17,699 nt of DNA, taken from contig DJXE01000072.1 of assembly GCA_002449595.1 (NCBI GenBank), positions 1 to 17,699 on the forward strand. Reading direction: 5' to 3'. The stretch comes from Lachnospiraceae bacterium UBA7012 (lineage in GTDB: Bacteria > Bacillota > Clostridia > Lachnospirales > Lachnospiraceae). This document shows positions 8,109 to 15,267 of the stretch, piece after piece; positions within the stretch are counted from its first letter, which is position 1; each line of letters starts with the position of its first letter. Position numbers and translations under genes: made by a program. The notes beneath the pieces were generated by a model. It searched no databases. It had not been told where the DNA came from and was given only the letters and a program-made list of their open reading frames with translations.

Positions 8109-9053
8109 CTATGCTTCTTCCGTTCTCTCAAACACCCTGAGCTTTGCGCTCGCTGCCCTCTTGTTCAGCTCGAGTTCGCCCTCTCCGGCGACGATCGGTT
8201 TCCTTGTGACCACGAAGCCCTTTGGCTTCTTCCCGCACACGCACACCGGAAATTCCGGCGGACAGGTGCACGGATCTTCATTCTTCTTAAAGCAATTCTT
8301 GACGATCCTGTCTTCCAGCGAGTGGAACGTGATCACACAGATCCTTCCGCCCGGTTTCAGAAGATCGATCATGCCGTCCAGCGAGCCGGTCAGGACTTCC
8401 AGCTCACGGTTGCACTCGATGCGGATCGCCTGGAACGTTCTTTTGCACGGGTTGCCGCCCTTCTCCTGCATCCGCATCGGGATGGAGGACCGGATGATCT
8501 CCGCGAGCTCTCCCGTTCGTTCCAAAGGTTTCTGCGCCCGCCTCTTGACGATCCCTGCCGCGATCTTCGCGGCGAACCGTTCTTCCCCGTACTCCCTGAG
8601 GATCCTCGTCAGTTCTTCCTCGGGATAGGTGTTGACGATGTCTTTCGCGCTAATTGCGCTGTCTCTGTCCATCCGCATGTCGAGCGGCGCGTCCGCCGCG
8701 TAGGAAAAGCCTCTCTCCTCCGTATCCAGCTGGTAGGAGGACACCCCGAGGTCGAGGAGGATCCCGTCGACCTTGTCGATTCCCAGCTCATGCAGGATGT
8801 TCGCCATGTTTTCGAAGTTGTCCCGGACGAGCGTGGCTCTGTCCTCGTATACCCGAAGGTGCTTCGTCGCCGCCGCGATCGCATCCGCGTCCTGGTCGAT
8901 CCCGATCACCCGGCCGCCCTCTGTGAGCCTCGCCGCGATCTGGAACGTGTGGCCGCCTCCGCCGAGCGTACCGTCGACGTAAATGCCGTCCGGCTTGATC
9001 TTCAGGTTCTCCAGGACCTCATTCAACATGACCGAAGCATGTTTGTAGATCAT
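8109..9053 (-). CDS. rsmH: 16S rRNA (cytosine(1402)-N(4))-methyltransferase RsmH (MraW)
   Basis: RsmH methylates N4 of C1402 in the decoding centre of 16S rRNA using S-adenosylmethionine. The 314 residues start [17 protein letters not shown], matching the family N-terminus. They contain the SAM-binding loop [10 protein letters not shown] at 26-35, DLGVSS at 101-106, the inserted helical domain with [15 protein letters not shown] at 201-215, and FHSLEDR at 243-249. Near the C-terminus are four cysteines (262, 264, 271, 273) placed like a metal-binding knuckle. The open frame extends upstream to 9368, but that part lies inside mraZ in another frame. The ATG at 9053 is chosen because it overlaps the mraZ stop in the classical 4-bp ATGA arrangement. 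Confidence 0.97.
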   Translation of the reverse strand: MIYKHASVMLNEVLENLKIKPDGIYVDGTLGGGGHTFQIAARLTEGGRVIGIDQDADAIAAATKHLRVYEDRATLVRDNFENMANILHELGIDKVDGILLDLGVSSYQLDTEERGFSYAADAPLDMRMDRDSAISAKDIVNTYPEEELTRILREYGEERFAAKIAAGIVKRRAQKPLERTGELAEIIRSSIPMRMQEKGGNPCKRTFQAIRIECNRELEVLTGSLDGMIDLLKPGGRICVITFHSLEDRIVKNCFKKNEDPCTCPPEFPVCVCGKKPKGFVVTRKPIVAGEGELELNKRAASAKLRVFERTEEA

Positions 9054-9481
9054 ATCACGAACCCTTCGCCCAGCATCTTCTCCGCGATCCTGCCGATCTC
9101 TTCCGCGGAAGTGTTCTCTTCCCAGTTCTCCTTGCTCCAGATCTCGATCCTGGCGCCGGAGCCCACGAGAACGACGTCCCTGTCGATCCCCGCAAAAGTG
9201 CGGAGAGACTGCGGAAGCAGGATCCTGCCCATCTTGTCGGGCTCCACCTCCGCTGCGCCGGACAGGAAGAAACGCACCAGTTTCCTCTGCTCCGGGGAGT
9301 TGTAAGGAAGCTCCGTCAGCTTTCTCGAAAACTCCTCCCACGCGTCCATGTCGTAGACGGTAAGGCACTGGTCAAGGCTTCGTGTCACCACGAAGGTATC
9401 TCCCAGTTCCTCTCTGAATTTGGCCGGTATCGTCACGCGCCCTTTGGCGTCGAGCGAATGGCTGTATTCTCCGATAAACAT
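9050..9481 (-). CDS. mraZ: Transcriptional regulator MraZ
   Basis: MraZ is the conserved DNA-binding protein at the head of dcw clusters; it binds repeats upstream of its own gene and controls cluster transcription. The 143-residue protein has two AbrB/SpoVT-like swapped-hairpin domains. The first contains [16 protein letters not shown] (residues 11-26) and the second [13 protein letters not shown] (about 82-94); both are the family signatures, and the length is standard. Translation starts [11 protein letters not shown], the usual family beginning, with only a weak GA-rich ribosome site. It overlaps rsmH by 4 bp. Its promoter and phased target-like repeats lie about 90-140 bases upstream, shared with the divergent defence operon. 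Confidence 0.97.
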   Translation of the reverse strand: MFIGEYSHSLDAKGRVTIPAKFREELGDTFVVTRSLDQCLTVYDMDAWEEFSRKLTELPYNSPEQRKLVRFFLSGAAEVEPDKMGRILLPQSLRTFAGIDRDVVLVGSGARIEIWSKENWEENTSAEEIGRIAEKMLGEGFVI

Positions 9482-9570
9482 CGTCTGCTCTCTTGTCCGC
9501 GCTTCCTGTCCGTCTGTGCCCCGCGCCCGAATGAGCGCAAAAAGGGCTATTCATCCATTTAATTAATTGC

Positions 9571-9576
9571 ATTATA
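9571..9576 (-). promoter_or_regulatory. -10 element of the mraZ/dcw promoter
   Basis: A perfect TATAAT occurs on the minus strand at 9576-9571. At 17-18 bases upstream there is no good -35 hexamer (GTGCAA at best), and the spacer is instead filled by the phased GTG-type repeats. A weak -35 with regulator sites in its place fits a regulated promoter. Transcription would start near 9564, leaving a leader of about 80 bases before mraZ. Activity is inferred from motif and position. Confidence 0.65.
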
Positions 9577-9577
9577 A

Positions 9578-9623
9578 CCCACAATCTGACACTTTGCACT
9601 ACTAATTTTACACTTTCTCCCAC
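9578..9623 (-). promoter_or_regulatory. MraZ-box array: five helically phased GTG-type repeats
   Basis: Reading the minus strand from 9623, units begin GTGGGAGAAA (9623), GTGTAAAATT (9613), GTAGTGCAAA (9602), GTGTCAGATT (9592) and GTGGGTTATA (9582). The steps are 10 or 11 bases, one helical turn each. The first and last are full GTGGG boxes; the middle three are degenerate. MraZ in other bacteria is known to bind about three GTGGG-like repeats with a 10-bp period upstream of mraZ, so this is the likely autoregulatory operator. The last box directly abuts the TATAAT. Confidence 0.7.
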
Positions 9624-9654
9624 TTTTGGGCATTTTTAGGGGATTTTTGGGCAT
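9624..9654 (+). repeat. Three phased T-tract/GGG units next to the MraZ boxes
   Basis: On the plus strand the units TTTTGGGCA, TTTTTAGGGGA and TTTTTGGGCATT follow one another, placing G-runs at 9628, 9639 and 9649, that is 11 and 10 bases apart. They directly adjoin the MraZ-box array but face the opposite way, toward the defence operon, whose -10 begins 38 bases downstream. They may be a second MraZ site or the operator for another regulator, or simply phased T-tracts causing bent DNA. Confidence 0.55.
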
Positions 9655-9688
9655 TCCTCGGCAACTTCAAACATTTGTTCGGGTTTTC

Positions 9689-9697
9689 TGGTATAAT
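9689..9697 (+). promoter_or_regulatory. Extended -10 promoter of the sngABC-like operon
   Basis: TGGTATAAT at 9689-9697 is a perfect extended -10 element (TGn plus TATAAT). No convincing -35 lies 16-18 bases upstream, which extended -10 promoters tolerate. Transcription would start near 9704, giving a leader of about 55 bases before the first defence gene. It is divergent from the mraZ promoter, with the two -10 boxes about 115 bp apart. Confidence 0.65.
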
Positions 9698-9715
9698 AAA
9701 GGAGCGTGTCACACC

Positions 9716-9763
9716 GTGAGTATTGTTGGTGATTTGAAGGTGGGGCGCGGCGATGCGATATGA
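9716..9763 (+). CDS. Possible 15-codon leader ORF coupled to sngA
   Basis: A GTG at 9716 opens a 15-codon frame (read as MSIVGDLKVGRGDAI) whose TGA at 9761-9763 overlaps the sngA ATG at 9760-9762 in an ATGA arrangement. The sngA start itself lacks a well-placed ribosome site: the AGGTGGGG stretch ends about 15 bases upstream. Coupling to a leader ORF would therefore help explain its translation. The predicted transcript start leaves only about 12 bases before the GTG, and no ribosome site is evident for it. This is a weak candidate with no recognised homologue. Confidence 0.2.
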   Translation: MSIVGDLKVGRGDAI

Positions 9764-11394
9764 CGGACGACAGTTTTGATTTTCCCGCTTCCGGCGGTTC
9801 ATTCCGGCCGGAGGAAAATGAGATCCATGTGGAATTCCGGAGCGGCTATTCGGATCAGCCGCTTGGTTTTTCGCGGATAAAAGATCGGGAAAAGGATTAT
9901 GGCGAGGTCGAGACGGACTCAGATCCGGTTCCTGCGAAGATCTCTGAGATGAAGGCGATCTACTTCAACTTTAGTTACGCCTCGAGGTCGTCAGCGTGGT
10001 TTTTCTACCAGCAGGGAAAATTCATGGAGGACTATGAAGATTACGTCTTCTATGACCGCCCGTTTAAGAGATACTATCCGACCTATAATGATCTGAGCGT
10101 CCGCCAGCTGCGCGGGTATTTCGGCTGGCGCACGAGGTTTCGTGAGGGAAGAAGCGATCCGTCCGTGCCGACTTCCTTCCTTTATCTGTATATCTATGAG
10201 CTGCTGGACAACATCGGCGTCGAGCCGGACGAGGGCTTCACGGAGCTCCGCTACATGGACGAGACGTTCGGTGCGAAGGACGAGACGATGCACCGGTACC
10301 TCACAGCCTGGACCAGAGATTACGTCGTCTACTATGGCCTCGATGCGGCGTGCGCGGCGATGTATTTCAGTAATGTCGGCGGCGGTGCGCGCTCCGCTCT
10401 CCGCTCCTTTGAGGAGACCGGAGAAGCTGCGCCCGGGCTGTTCGAGGCGGTCGAGTCGCTCTCCTCGTACCACGTCGGAAGATCGCCCTGCTACAAAAAG
10501 GACCCGGAGGGAATGCAGCAGGCAGTCCTGAAGTCCATACAAAGGGTCAGCGAATACCTGAAGGCGCAAGGAAGGGGAACACTCTCCGGCCACTGCCTCG
10601 GCACAGTCCACCCGCACTCTGTGCGGCTCTTCGCCGGCGCCGTTTTCTACGACCACCTTCGCTACGAGGACTACACTTACGAGGTGTCGCCGGCGCGCAT
10701 CTACCGCTGCCGCCGCGGCGTCTGGACGCTGGAGCAGGACACGGCTGCAGAGCGGCCGAGCGCACTCATCGGCTGGATCCTCCGCGAGACTGACCGCCAG
10801 ATGCGCCTGCAGACCGGCAGCGGGCGCGAGCTGCAGCCCTCTCCCGGCTCTCCGGAACCGCTCGTCGCCGTAGTCCGCCAGGCTGTCGCAGACTACCTGC
10901 AGGAGAAAAAGGAAGCCGCCCGCCCCAAGATCACCTTCGACATGTCCTCGCTTGGCCGGATCCGCCGCGATGCGGATGTGGTAATGGCATCGCTGCTTGT
11001 GGACGAGCCGGATGAAGAACAATTCCCGGATGATGAATCGTGGGGCTCGGTGGCAGATGAGGAACAAAAAGCAGTAGATCTTGATGTCCATCAGCAGGAA
11101 CCGTCGCAAGACTCACCCGCTGTAGAAGCAGCTCCGGCATTTGAGCCGACGATGGGCAGTGTCTCTGGCCTCACAGAAGACGAAGCGGAATTCCTGCATT
11201 TGCTGCTGTCGAAAGGTCCCTGGAAGGAGTTCGTGCGGGAGCGGCATCTCCTGCCCTCCATGCTTGCGGACAGCATTAACGAGAAGCTCATGGACATGAT
11301 CGGGGACGTTGTGATCGAGTTTGACGGGGAGGATCCCGTTCTGGTTGAAGATTATGAGGAGGAGCTGGAAGGGCTTTTCTCCGGAGGATTATGA
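9760..11394 (+). CDS. sngA: TerB-N/TerB-C domain protein, SngA-like component of a Shango anti-phage system
   Basis: This 544-residue protein has a TerB-N-type region at about 64-270. The hallmark is AWFFYQQGKFMEDYEDY (79-95), then YYPTYNDLSVRQLRGYFGWR (105-124), then FLYLYIYELLDNIGVEPDEG (140-159), a pattern typical of this domain. An acidic, low-complexity linker covers about 413-465. The last 75 residues (LTEDEAEFLHLLLSKGPW through INEKLMDMIGDVVIEFDG) match the TerB-C pattern. No signal peptide or membrane segment is seen, and no clear central metal-binding TerB domain. Together with the next two genes it forms the TerB/ATPase/helicase set known as Shango; its biochemical role is unknown, and a scaffold or sensor is a guess. 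The ATG at 9760 is the first possible start after an in-frame stop at 9730. The SngA assignment rests on domain order and neighbours. Confidence 0.78.
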   Translation: MTDDSFDFPASGGSFRPEENEIHVEFRSGYSDQPLGFSRIKDREKDYGEVETDSDPVPAKISEMKAIYFNFSYASRSSAWFFYQQGKFMEDYEDYVFYDRPFKRYYPTYNDLSVRQLRGYFGWRTRFREGRSDPSVPTSFLYLYIYELLDNIGVEPDEGFTELRYMDETFGAKDETMHRYLTAWTRDYVVYYGLDAACAAMYFSNVGGGARSALRSFEETGEAAPGLFEAVESLSSYHVGRSPCYKKDPEGMQQAVLKSIQRVSEYLKAQGRGTLSGHCLGTVHPHSVRLFAGAVFYDHLRYEDYTYEVSPARIYRCRRGVWTLEQDTAAERPSALIGWILRETDRQMRLQTGSGRELQPSPGSPEPLVAVVRQAVADYLQEKKEAARPKITFDMSSLGRIRRDADVVMASLLVDEPDEEQFPDDESWGSVADEEQKAVDLDVHQQEPSQDSPAVEAAPAFEPTMGSVSGLTEDEAEFLHLLLSKGPWKEFVRERHLLPSMLADSINEKLMDMIGDVVIEFDGEDPVLVEDYEEELEGLFSGGL

Positions 11395-12759
11395 ATGGAA
11401 AATGGTTCGAACGAGAACAGACAGGTCAAGATCCCGAAGCGGATCGCCGCTTCCGTCATCAATTCGCTGAAGGGCGGCGTCGTGCCGCGCGTCGGGCTGC
11501 CTTACATCGCCGTCGGGCGAAGGCGCGAGATCGAGGCGCTGCTGCATGACGTCTCGATCGTCGCGGACGGCGGCGCATCGTTCCGGTTCATCGCGGGGCG
11601 CTACGGGAGCGGCAAGAGCTTTCTGCTGCAGACGATCCGCGGCTACGCCATGGACCGTGGCTTCGTCGTGCTGGACGCGGACCTCTCTCCGGAGCGGCGG
11701 CTGCAAGGCACGCGCGGGCAGGGGCTCGCCACCTACCGCGAGCTGATCCGCAACATGTCCACGAAGACGCGCCCCGAGGGCGGCGCTCTCCCACTCATTC
11801 TCGACCGCTGGATCAGCGCCGCGGCGGCGGACGTCACCGCGCAGAACGGGCTGACGCCGGAGGATCCCGGATTCCAGGAAGCCGTTGAGCAGCGGATTCT
11901 TGATGTGATCCGCTCTGTCGACGGGCTCGTCCACGGATTTGAGTTCGCGCGGCTTCTCGCGACCTACGCGCGCGCGTCCTTCGCAGGGGACGACAGCCTG
12001 AAGAGCCGCGTGCTGAAGTGGCTGCGCGGCGAATACCAGACGAAGACAGAGTCTCGCCAGGATCTCGGCGTTCCCGTGATCATCACGGATGACGACTGGT
12101 ATGATTATCTGAAGCTTTTCGCGCTCTTCCTGAAGCGGGCCGGGTACGCCGGCATGCTGATGATGATCGACGAGCTGGTCAACATCAGCAAGATTCCCAA
12201 CGCCATCACGCGGCAGTACAACTACGAGAAGATCCTGACGATGTACAACGACACCCTCCAGGGAAAAGCAGAATACCTCGGCATCCTGATGTGCGGCACG
12301 CCGCAGTGCATCGAGGACCGGCGCCGCGGGATCTACAGCTACGAGGCGCTGCGCTCCCGGCTGCAGGAGGGCCGGTTCAGCACGGAAGGCGCGCGGGATC
12401 TGCTCGCGCCCGTCATCCGCCTGGAGCCTCTCACCGCCGAGGAGATGCTCGTCCTCGCAGGCAGGCTTGCCGACATCCACTCGCAGCTCTACGGCTGCGA
12501 AAACCGAATGACCGACGAGGACCTCGCCGCATTCATCCGCATCGAGTACGGGCGGATCGGCGCCGACGTCAATATCACGCCCCGCGAAGTCATCCGCGAC
12601 CTCATCGAGCTCCTCAACATCCTCAGCCAGAATCCGGATCGGAGCGTCAGTGAGCTGCTTGGCTCAGGCGATTTCGAATACGCGAAGGCGGACCCTCTCG
12701 CGCAGGACAATGCCGGAGCGGCTGATGAAGCTGGGCTTTATTCAGAGTTCAACATCTGA
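11395..12759 (+). CDS. sngB: DUF2791-type P-loop ATPase, SngB-like component of a Shango anti-phage system
   Basis: This 454-residue AAA+/STAND-like ATPase belongs to the DUF2791 group, which also includes BREX-associated ATP-binding proteins. The N-terminus reads GVVPRVGLPYIAVGRRREIE (28-47). Walker A is GRYGSGKS at 68-75, followed by the family motif DADLSPERRLQG (94-105) and GQGLATYRELIRNMSTKTRP (108-127). Walker B is MLMMIDE at 254-260, and GILMCGTP at 296-303 looks like a sensor strand. No membrane segment is present. The likely role is nucleotide-driven assembly or DNA engagement with the adjacent helicase, inferred from context. The TGA of sngA and this ATG are contiguous, and GGAGGA ends 6 bases before the ATG, so the two are tightly coupled. 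The family is clear; membership of Shango rather than a BREX variant rests on the neighbours. Confidence 0.82.
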   Translation: MENGSNENRQVKIPKRIAASVINSLKGGVVPRVGLPYIAVGRRREIEALLHDVSIVADGGASFRFIAGRYGSGKSFLLQTIRGYAMDRGFVVLDADLSPERRLQGTRGQGLATYRELIRNMSTKTRPEGGALPLILDRWISAAAADVTAQNGLTPEDPGFQEAVEQRILDVIRSVDGLVHGFEFARLLATYARASFAGDDSLKSRVLKWLRGEYQTKTESRQDLGVPVIITDDDWYDYLKLFALFLKRAGYAGMLMMIDELVNISKIPNAITRQYNYEKILTMYNDTLQGKAEYLGILMCGTPQCIEDRRRGIYSYEALRSRLQEGRFSTEGARDLLAPVIRLEPLTAEEMLVLAGRLADIHSQLYGCENRMTDEDLAAFIRIEYGRIGADVNITPREVIRDLIELLNILSQNPDRSVSELLGSGDFEYAKADPLAQDNAGAADEAGLYSEFNI

Positions 12760-12771
12760 TTGGAAAATAAC

Positions 12772-15267
12772 ATGGAAGTTTACGACCGCTACGCGCCGTT
12801 CATACAAGAGTATATCTATCGAAGCGACTGGCAGAGTCTGCGCGATGTCCAGGTTGCGGCAGGGGAAGCTGTCTTTGAGACAGAGGAAAATGTGCTGCTG
12901 TGCGCCTCGACCGCCTCGGGCAAGACGGAAGCCGCCTTTTTCCCGATCCTCACGCTGCTTGCAGAGGATCCGCCCGCTTCCGTCGGCGTGCTCTACATCG
13001 CACCCTTGAAGGCACTCATCAATGACCAGTTCACGCGTCTGGGCAAGCTGTGCGAGGAGGAAGGCATTCCTGTCTTTCACTGGCATGGCGACGTCTCTCA
13101 GTCCCACAAGAACAAGCTGATAAAGCATCCACAGGGCATCTTGCAGATCACGCCGGAGTCGCTGGAAGCGATGCTTCTCCACCGCCACATGGATATCTCA
13201 CGCCTCTTCGGCGATCTGCGCTTCGTCGTCATCGATGAAGTTCACTCGCTGATGCGCGGCGACCGCGGCCTGCAGACGCTGTGCCTCATCGAACGCCTCT
13301 CTCGCATGGCAGGCGTGCGCCCGCGCAGGATCGGCCTGTCCGCGACGATCGGAGATCCGGAGGCCGCAGGGCGGTTTCTCGCTTCCGGTTCCGGGCGCGG
13401 CGTCGTGATCCCGCAGCTGACCGCGCCCGGGCGGACCTGGCGGCTGTCGATGGAACACTTCTACACCGACGGATCCACCGCAGAGAGCCGGGATGAAACA
13501 GCGTCGCGGAACAGTGGCGCTTCCTCTATCTTTGACGCAAATACAGTCAGCACCGAAACATCTGCTGCCGACCGCGGCCTTTCCGGCGAACCCGAAGAAG
13601 CAGACGGAACCGTACTGCCCTCTCTTCCTCTTCCGGCGGACGGAAAGCCGACCGACACCGCGCCCACCGGCGCGGATCCCGGCATCGGATATATCTTTGA
13701 ACATACGCGCGGCAGGAAGTGCCTCGTCTTCTGCAACTCCCGTGAGGAGGCGGAAGGCGTCACAACGACGCTGCGGCAGTACTGCGAGGCGCGCGGGGAG
13801 CACGACCGTTTTCTCATTCATCACGGCAATCTCTCCACTTCGTATCGCCAGACCGCGGAAGAGCTCATGAAGGACGACGACATGTACCTGACGACCGTCA
13901 CGACGTCGACCCTCGAGCTTGGGATCGACATTGGGCGGTTGGAACGTGCTTTTCAGATCGATGCGCCGTTCACGGTGTCGTCGTTCCTGCAGCGCATGGG
14001 CAGGACCGGCCGGCGCGGACTTCCGCAGGAGATGTGGTTCGTCATGCGCGAGGATCCGCCGCTGCCGCGGGCGATGCTGCCTGAGTGCATCCCGTGGAAG
14101 CTGATCCAGGGAATTGCTCTCGTGCAGCTCTACATCGAAGAGCACTGGGTTGAGCCGCCCCGCGAAGGCCGGCTGCCGTACTCTCTGCTCTATCATCAGA
14201 CGATGTGCACGCTCGCTTCCGGCGGGGAGATGACGCCAGCGGAGCTCGCTTCGCGCGTGCTCACTCTCTCCGTCTTCCGCAGGATCTCTCCCGAGGATTA
14301 CCGCACGCTTCTTCTGCATCTTCTCGAGACCGACCACATTCAGCGGACCGAGCGCGGCGGCCTGATCGTCGGGATCACCGGCGAGCGCTACACAAACAGC
14401 TACAAGTTCTATGCGGTCTTTCAGGAGAATGAGGAGTACACCGTGAGATGCGGCTCCGAGGAGCTCGGGACGATCGTGAAGCCGCCGCCGGCCGGCGACA
14501 AGGTCGCGATTGCCGGACACGTCTGGGTCGTGGAGGAAGTCGATCACAAGAAACATGTCGTCTACTGCGAGCCGGTGAAAGGGAATGTCCCGGCCTTCTT
14601 CGGGCTCTGCCCGGGCGACATCCACACGCACATCCTGGAGCGGATGCAGCAGGTCCTCGCCGAGAGCAAGGGCTACTCCTATCTTCTGCCGAACGCGAAG
14701 GCCCGCCTTCTCTCGGGCAGAAAAGGTGCTATGGAAGCCGGCATCACCAGAAAGCCCCTGATCTGCCTCGGCGGCACGCTCTATGCGCTGTTTCCGTGGC
14801 TCGGGACGTACGCTTTTCTCGCGCTGGAGCGGTTCCTGAAGATCCGCTGCGGGAAAAGGCTCGGTCTCAAGGGCATGGACGTCTCCCGCCCGTACTATAT
14901 TCAGTTTACGATGCAGGTAGATCCGTCAGAATTCTTTGACGTACTGGAAGATGAGATTGCGAAGCCGATCGATCCCATGGAGCTGCTCTATCCGAACGAG
15001 GTCCCGGTCTTTGAGAAATACGATGACCTTCTGCCGGAAGAGCTCGTGCGCAAAGGGTTTGCGCACGGCGTCCTGGGCATAGATGAAATGTGTGAAAGGG
15101 TGCGCAGCTGGGCTCAGTTCTGCTCCTCTGCGCTGCCGGCGGTTTCCTCCGCGGAACCGTCTGTGGTTTCTTCAGCGGAGACAGCCACTGCTGCGGAACC
15201 GTCTGTGCTTTCTTCAGCGGAAACAGCCGCTGCGGGTGCTCCGTTCGGATCCCAGAGGAGATCCTGA
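12772..15267 (+). CDS. sngC: Lhr-like superfamily 2 helicase, SngC-like component of a Shango anti-phage system
   Basis: This 831-residue DEAD/DEAH-type helicase has motif I TASGKT at 47-52, PLKAL at 78-82, the DEVH box at 155-158, LSATIGDP at 189-196, VFCNSRE at 319-325, TSTLELGID at 378-386 and QRMGRTGRRG at 407-416. It continues with a long C-terminal region of the Lhr type (about 440-785). A Ser/Thr/Glu/Pro-rich insertion of about 70 residues (232-304) separates the two RecA lobes. The last 50 residues (about 783-831) are an Ala/Ser/Glu-rich tail, encoded antisense to the 3' end of lgt. It probably unwinds or translocates on DNA for the defence complex. The ATG at 12772 is preferred (GGAA just upstream); a TTG at 12760, directly after the sngB stop, is the alternative. 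Confidence 0.82.
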   Translation: MEVYDRYAPFIQEYIYRSDWQSLRDVQVAAGEAVFETEENVLLCASTASGKTEAAFFPILTLLAEDPPASVGVLYIAPLKALINDQFTRLGKLCEEEGIPVFHWHGDVSQSHKNKLIKHPQGILQITPESLEAMLLHRHMDISRLFGDLRFVVIDEVHSLMRGDRGLQTLCLIERLSRMAGVRPRRIGLSATIGDPEAAGRFLASGSGRGVVIPQLTAPGRTWRLSMEHFYTDGSTAESRDETASRNSGASSIFDANTVSTETSAADRGLSGEPEEADGTVLPSLPLPADGKPTDTAPTGADPGIGYIFEHTRGRKCLVFCNSREEAEGVTTTLRQYCEARGEHDRFLIHHGNLSTSYRQTAEELMKDDDMYLTTVTTSTLELGIDIGRLERAFQIDAPFTVSSFLQRMGRTGRRGLPQEMWFVMREDPPLPRAMLPECIPWKLIQGIALVQLYIEEHWVEPPREGRLPYSLLYHQTMCTLASGGEMTPAELASRVLTLSVFRRISPEDYRTLLLHLLETDHIQRTERGGLIVGITGERYTNSYKFYAVFQENEEYTVRCGSEELGTIVKPPPAGDKVAIAGHVWVVEEVDHKKHVVYCEPVKGNVPAFFGLCPGDIHTHILERMQQVLAESKGYSYLLPNAKARLLSGRKGAMEAGITRKPLICLGGTLYALFPWLGTYAFLALERFLKIRCGKRLGLKGMDVSRPYYIQFTMQVDPSEFFDVLEDEIAKPIDPMELLYPNEVPVFEKYDDLLPEELVRKGFAHGVLGIDEMCERVRSWAQFCSSALPAVSSAEPSVVSSAETATAAEPSVLSSAETAAAGAPFGSQRRS

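Noticed and set aside
9054..9368. N-terminal extension of rsmH (open frame to 9368)
   Set aside because: This part lies inside mraZ in another frame and is not RsmH-like; the ATGA overlap at 9050-9053 gives the family's normal N-terminus.
9760..11394. Tellurite resistance function for the TerB-domain protein
   Set aside because: No terC, terD, terE or terZ genes accompany it; the TerB name reflects domain homology only, and the ATPase/helicase partners point to DNA processing.
11389..12480. 363-codon minus-strand frame across the ATPase gene
   Set aside because: It is antisense to a gene with Walker A and B motifs and shows no recognisable protein features.
13198..14631. 477-codon minus-strand frame across the helicase gene
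   Set aside because: It is antisense to the helicase motifs, has no ribosome site or domain, and has the Arg/Asp-rich composition typical of shadows.
15151..15234. CRISPR-like array
   Set aside because: The two 42-bp copies are directly adjacent with no spacers and code for protein on both strands.
11395..15267. BREX system
   Set aside because: DUF2791 ATPases and SF2 helicases also occur with BREX, but no PglX methylase, PglZ, BrxC or BrxL is present, and the TerB-type partner fits Shango better.
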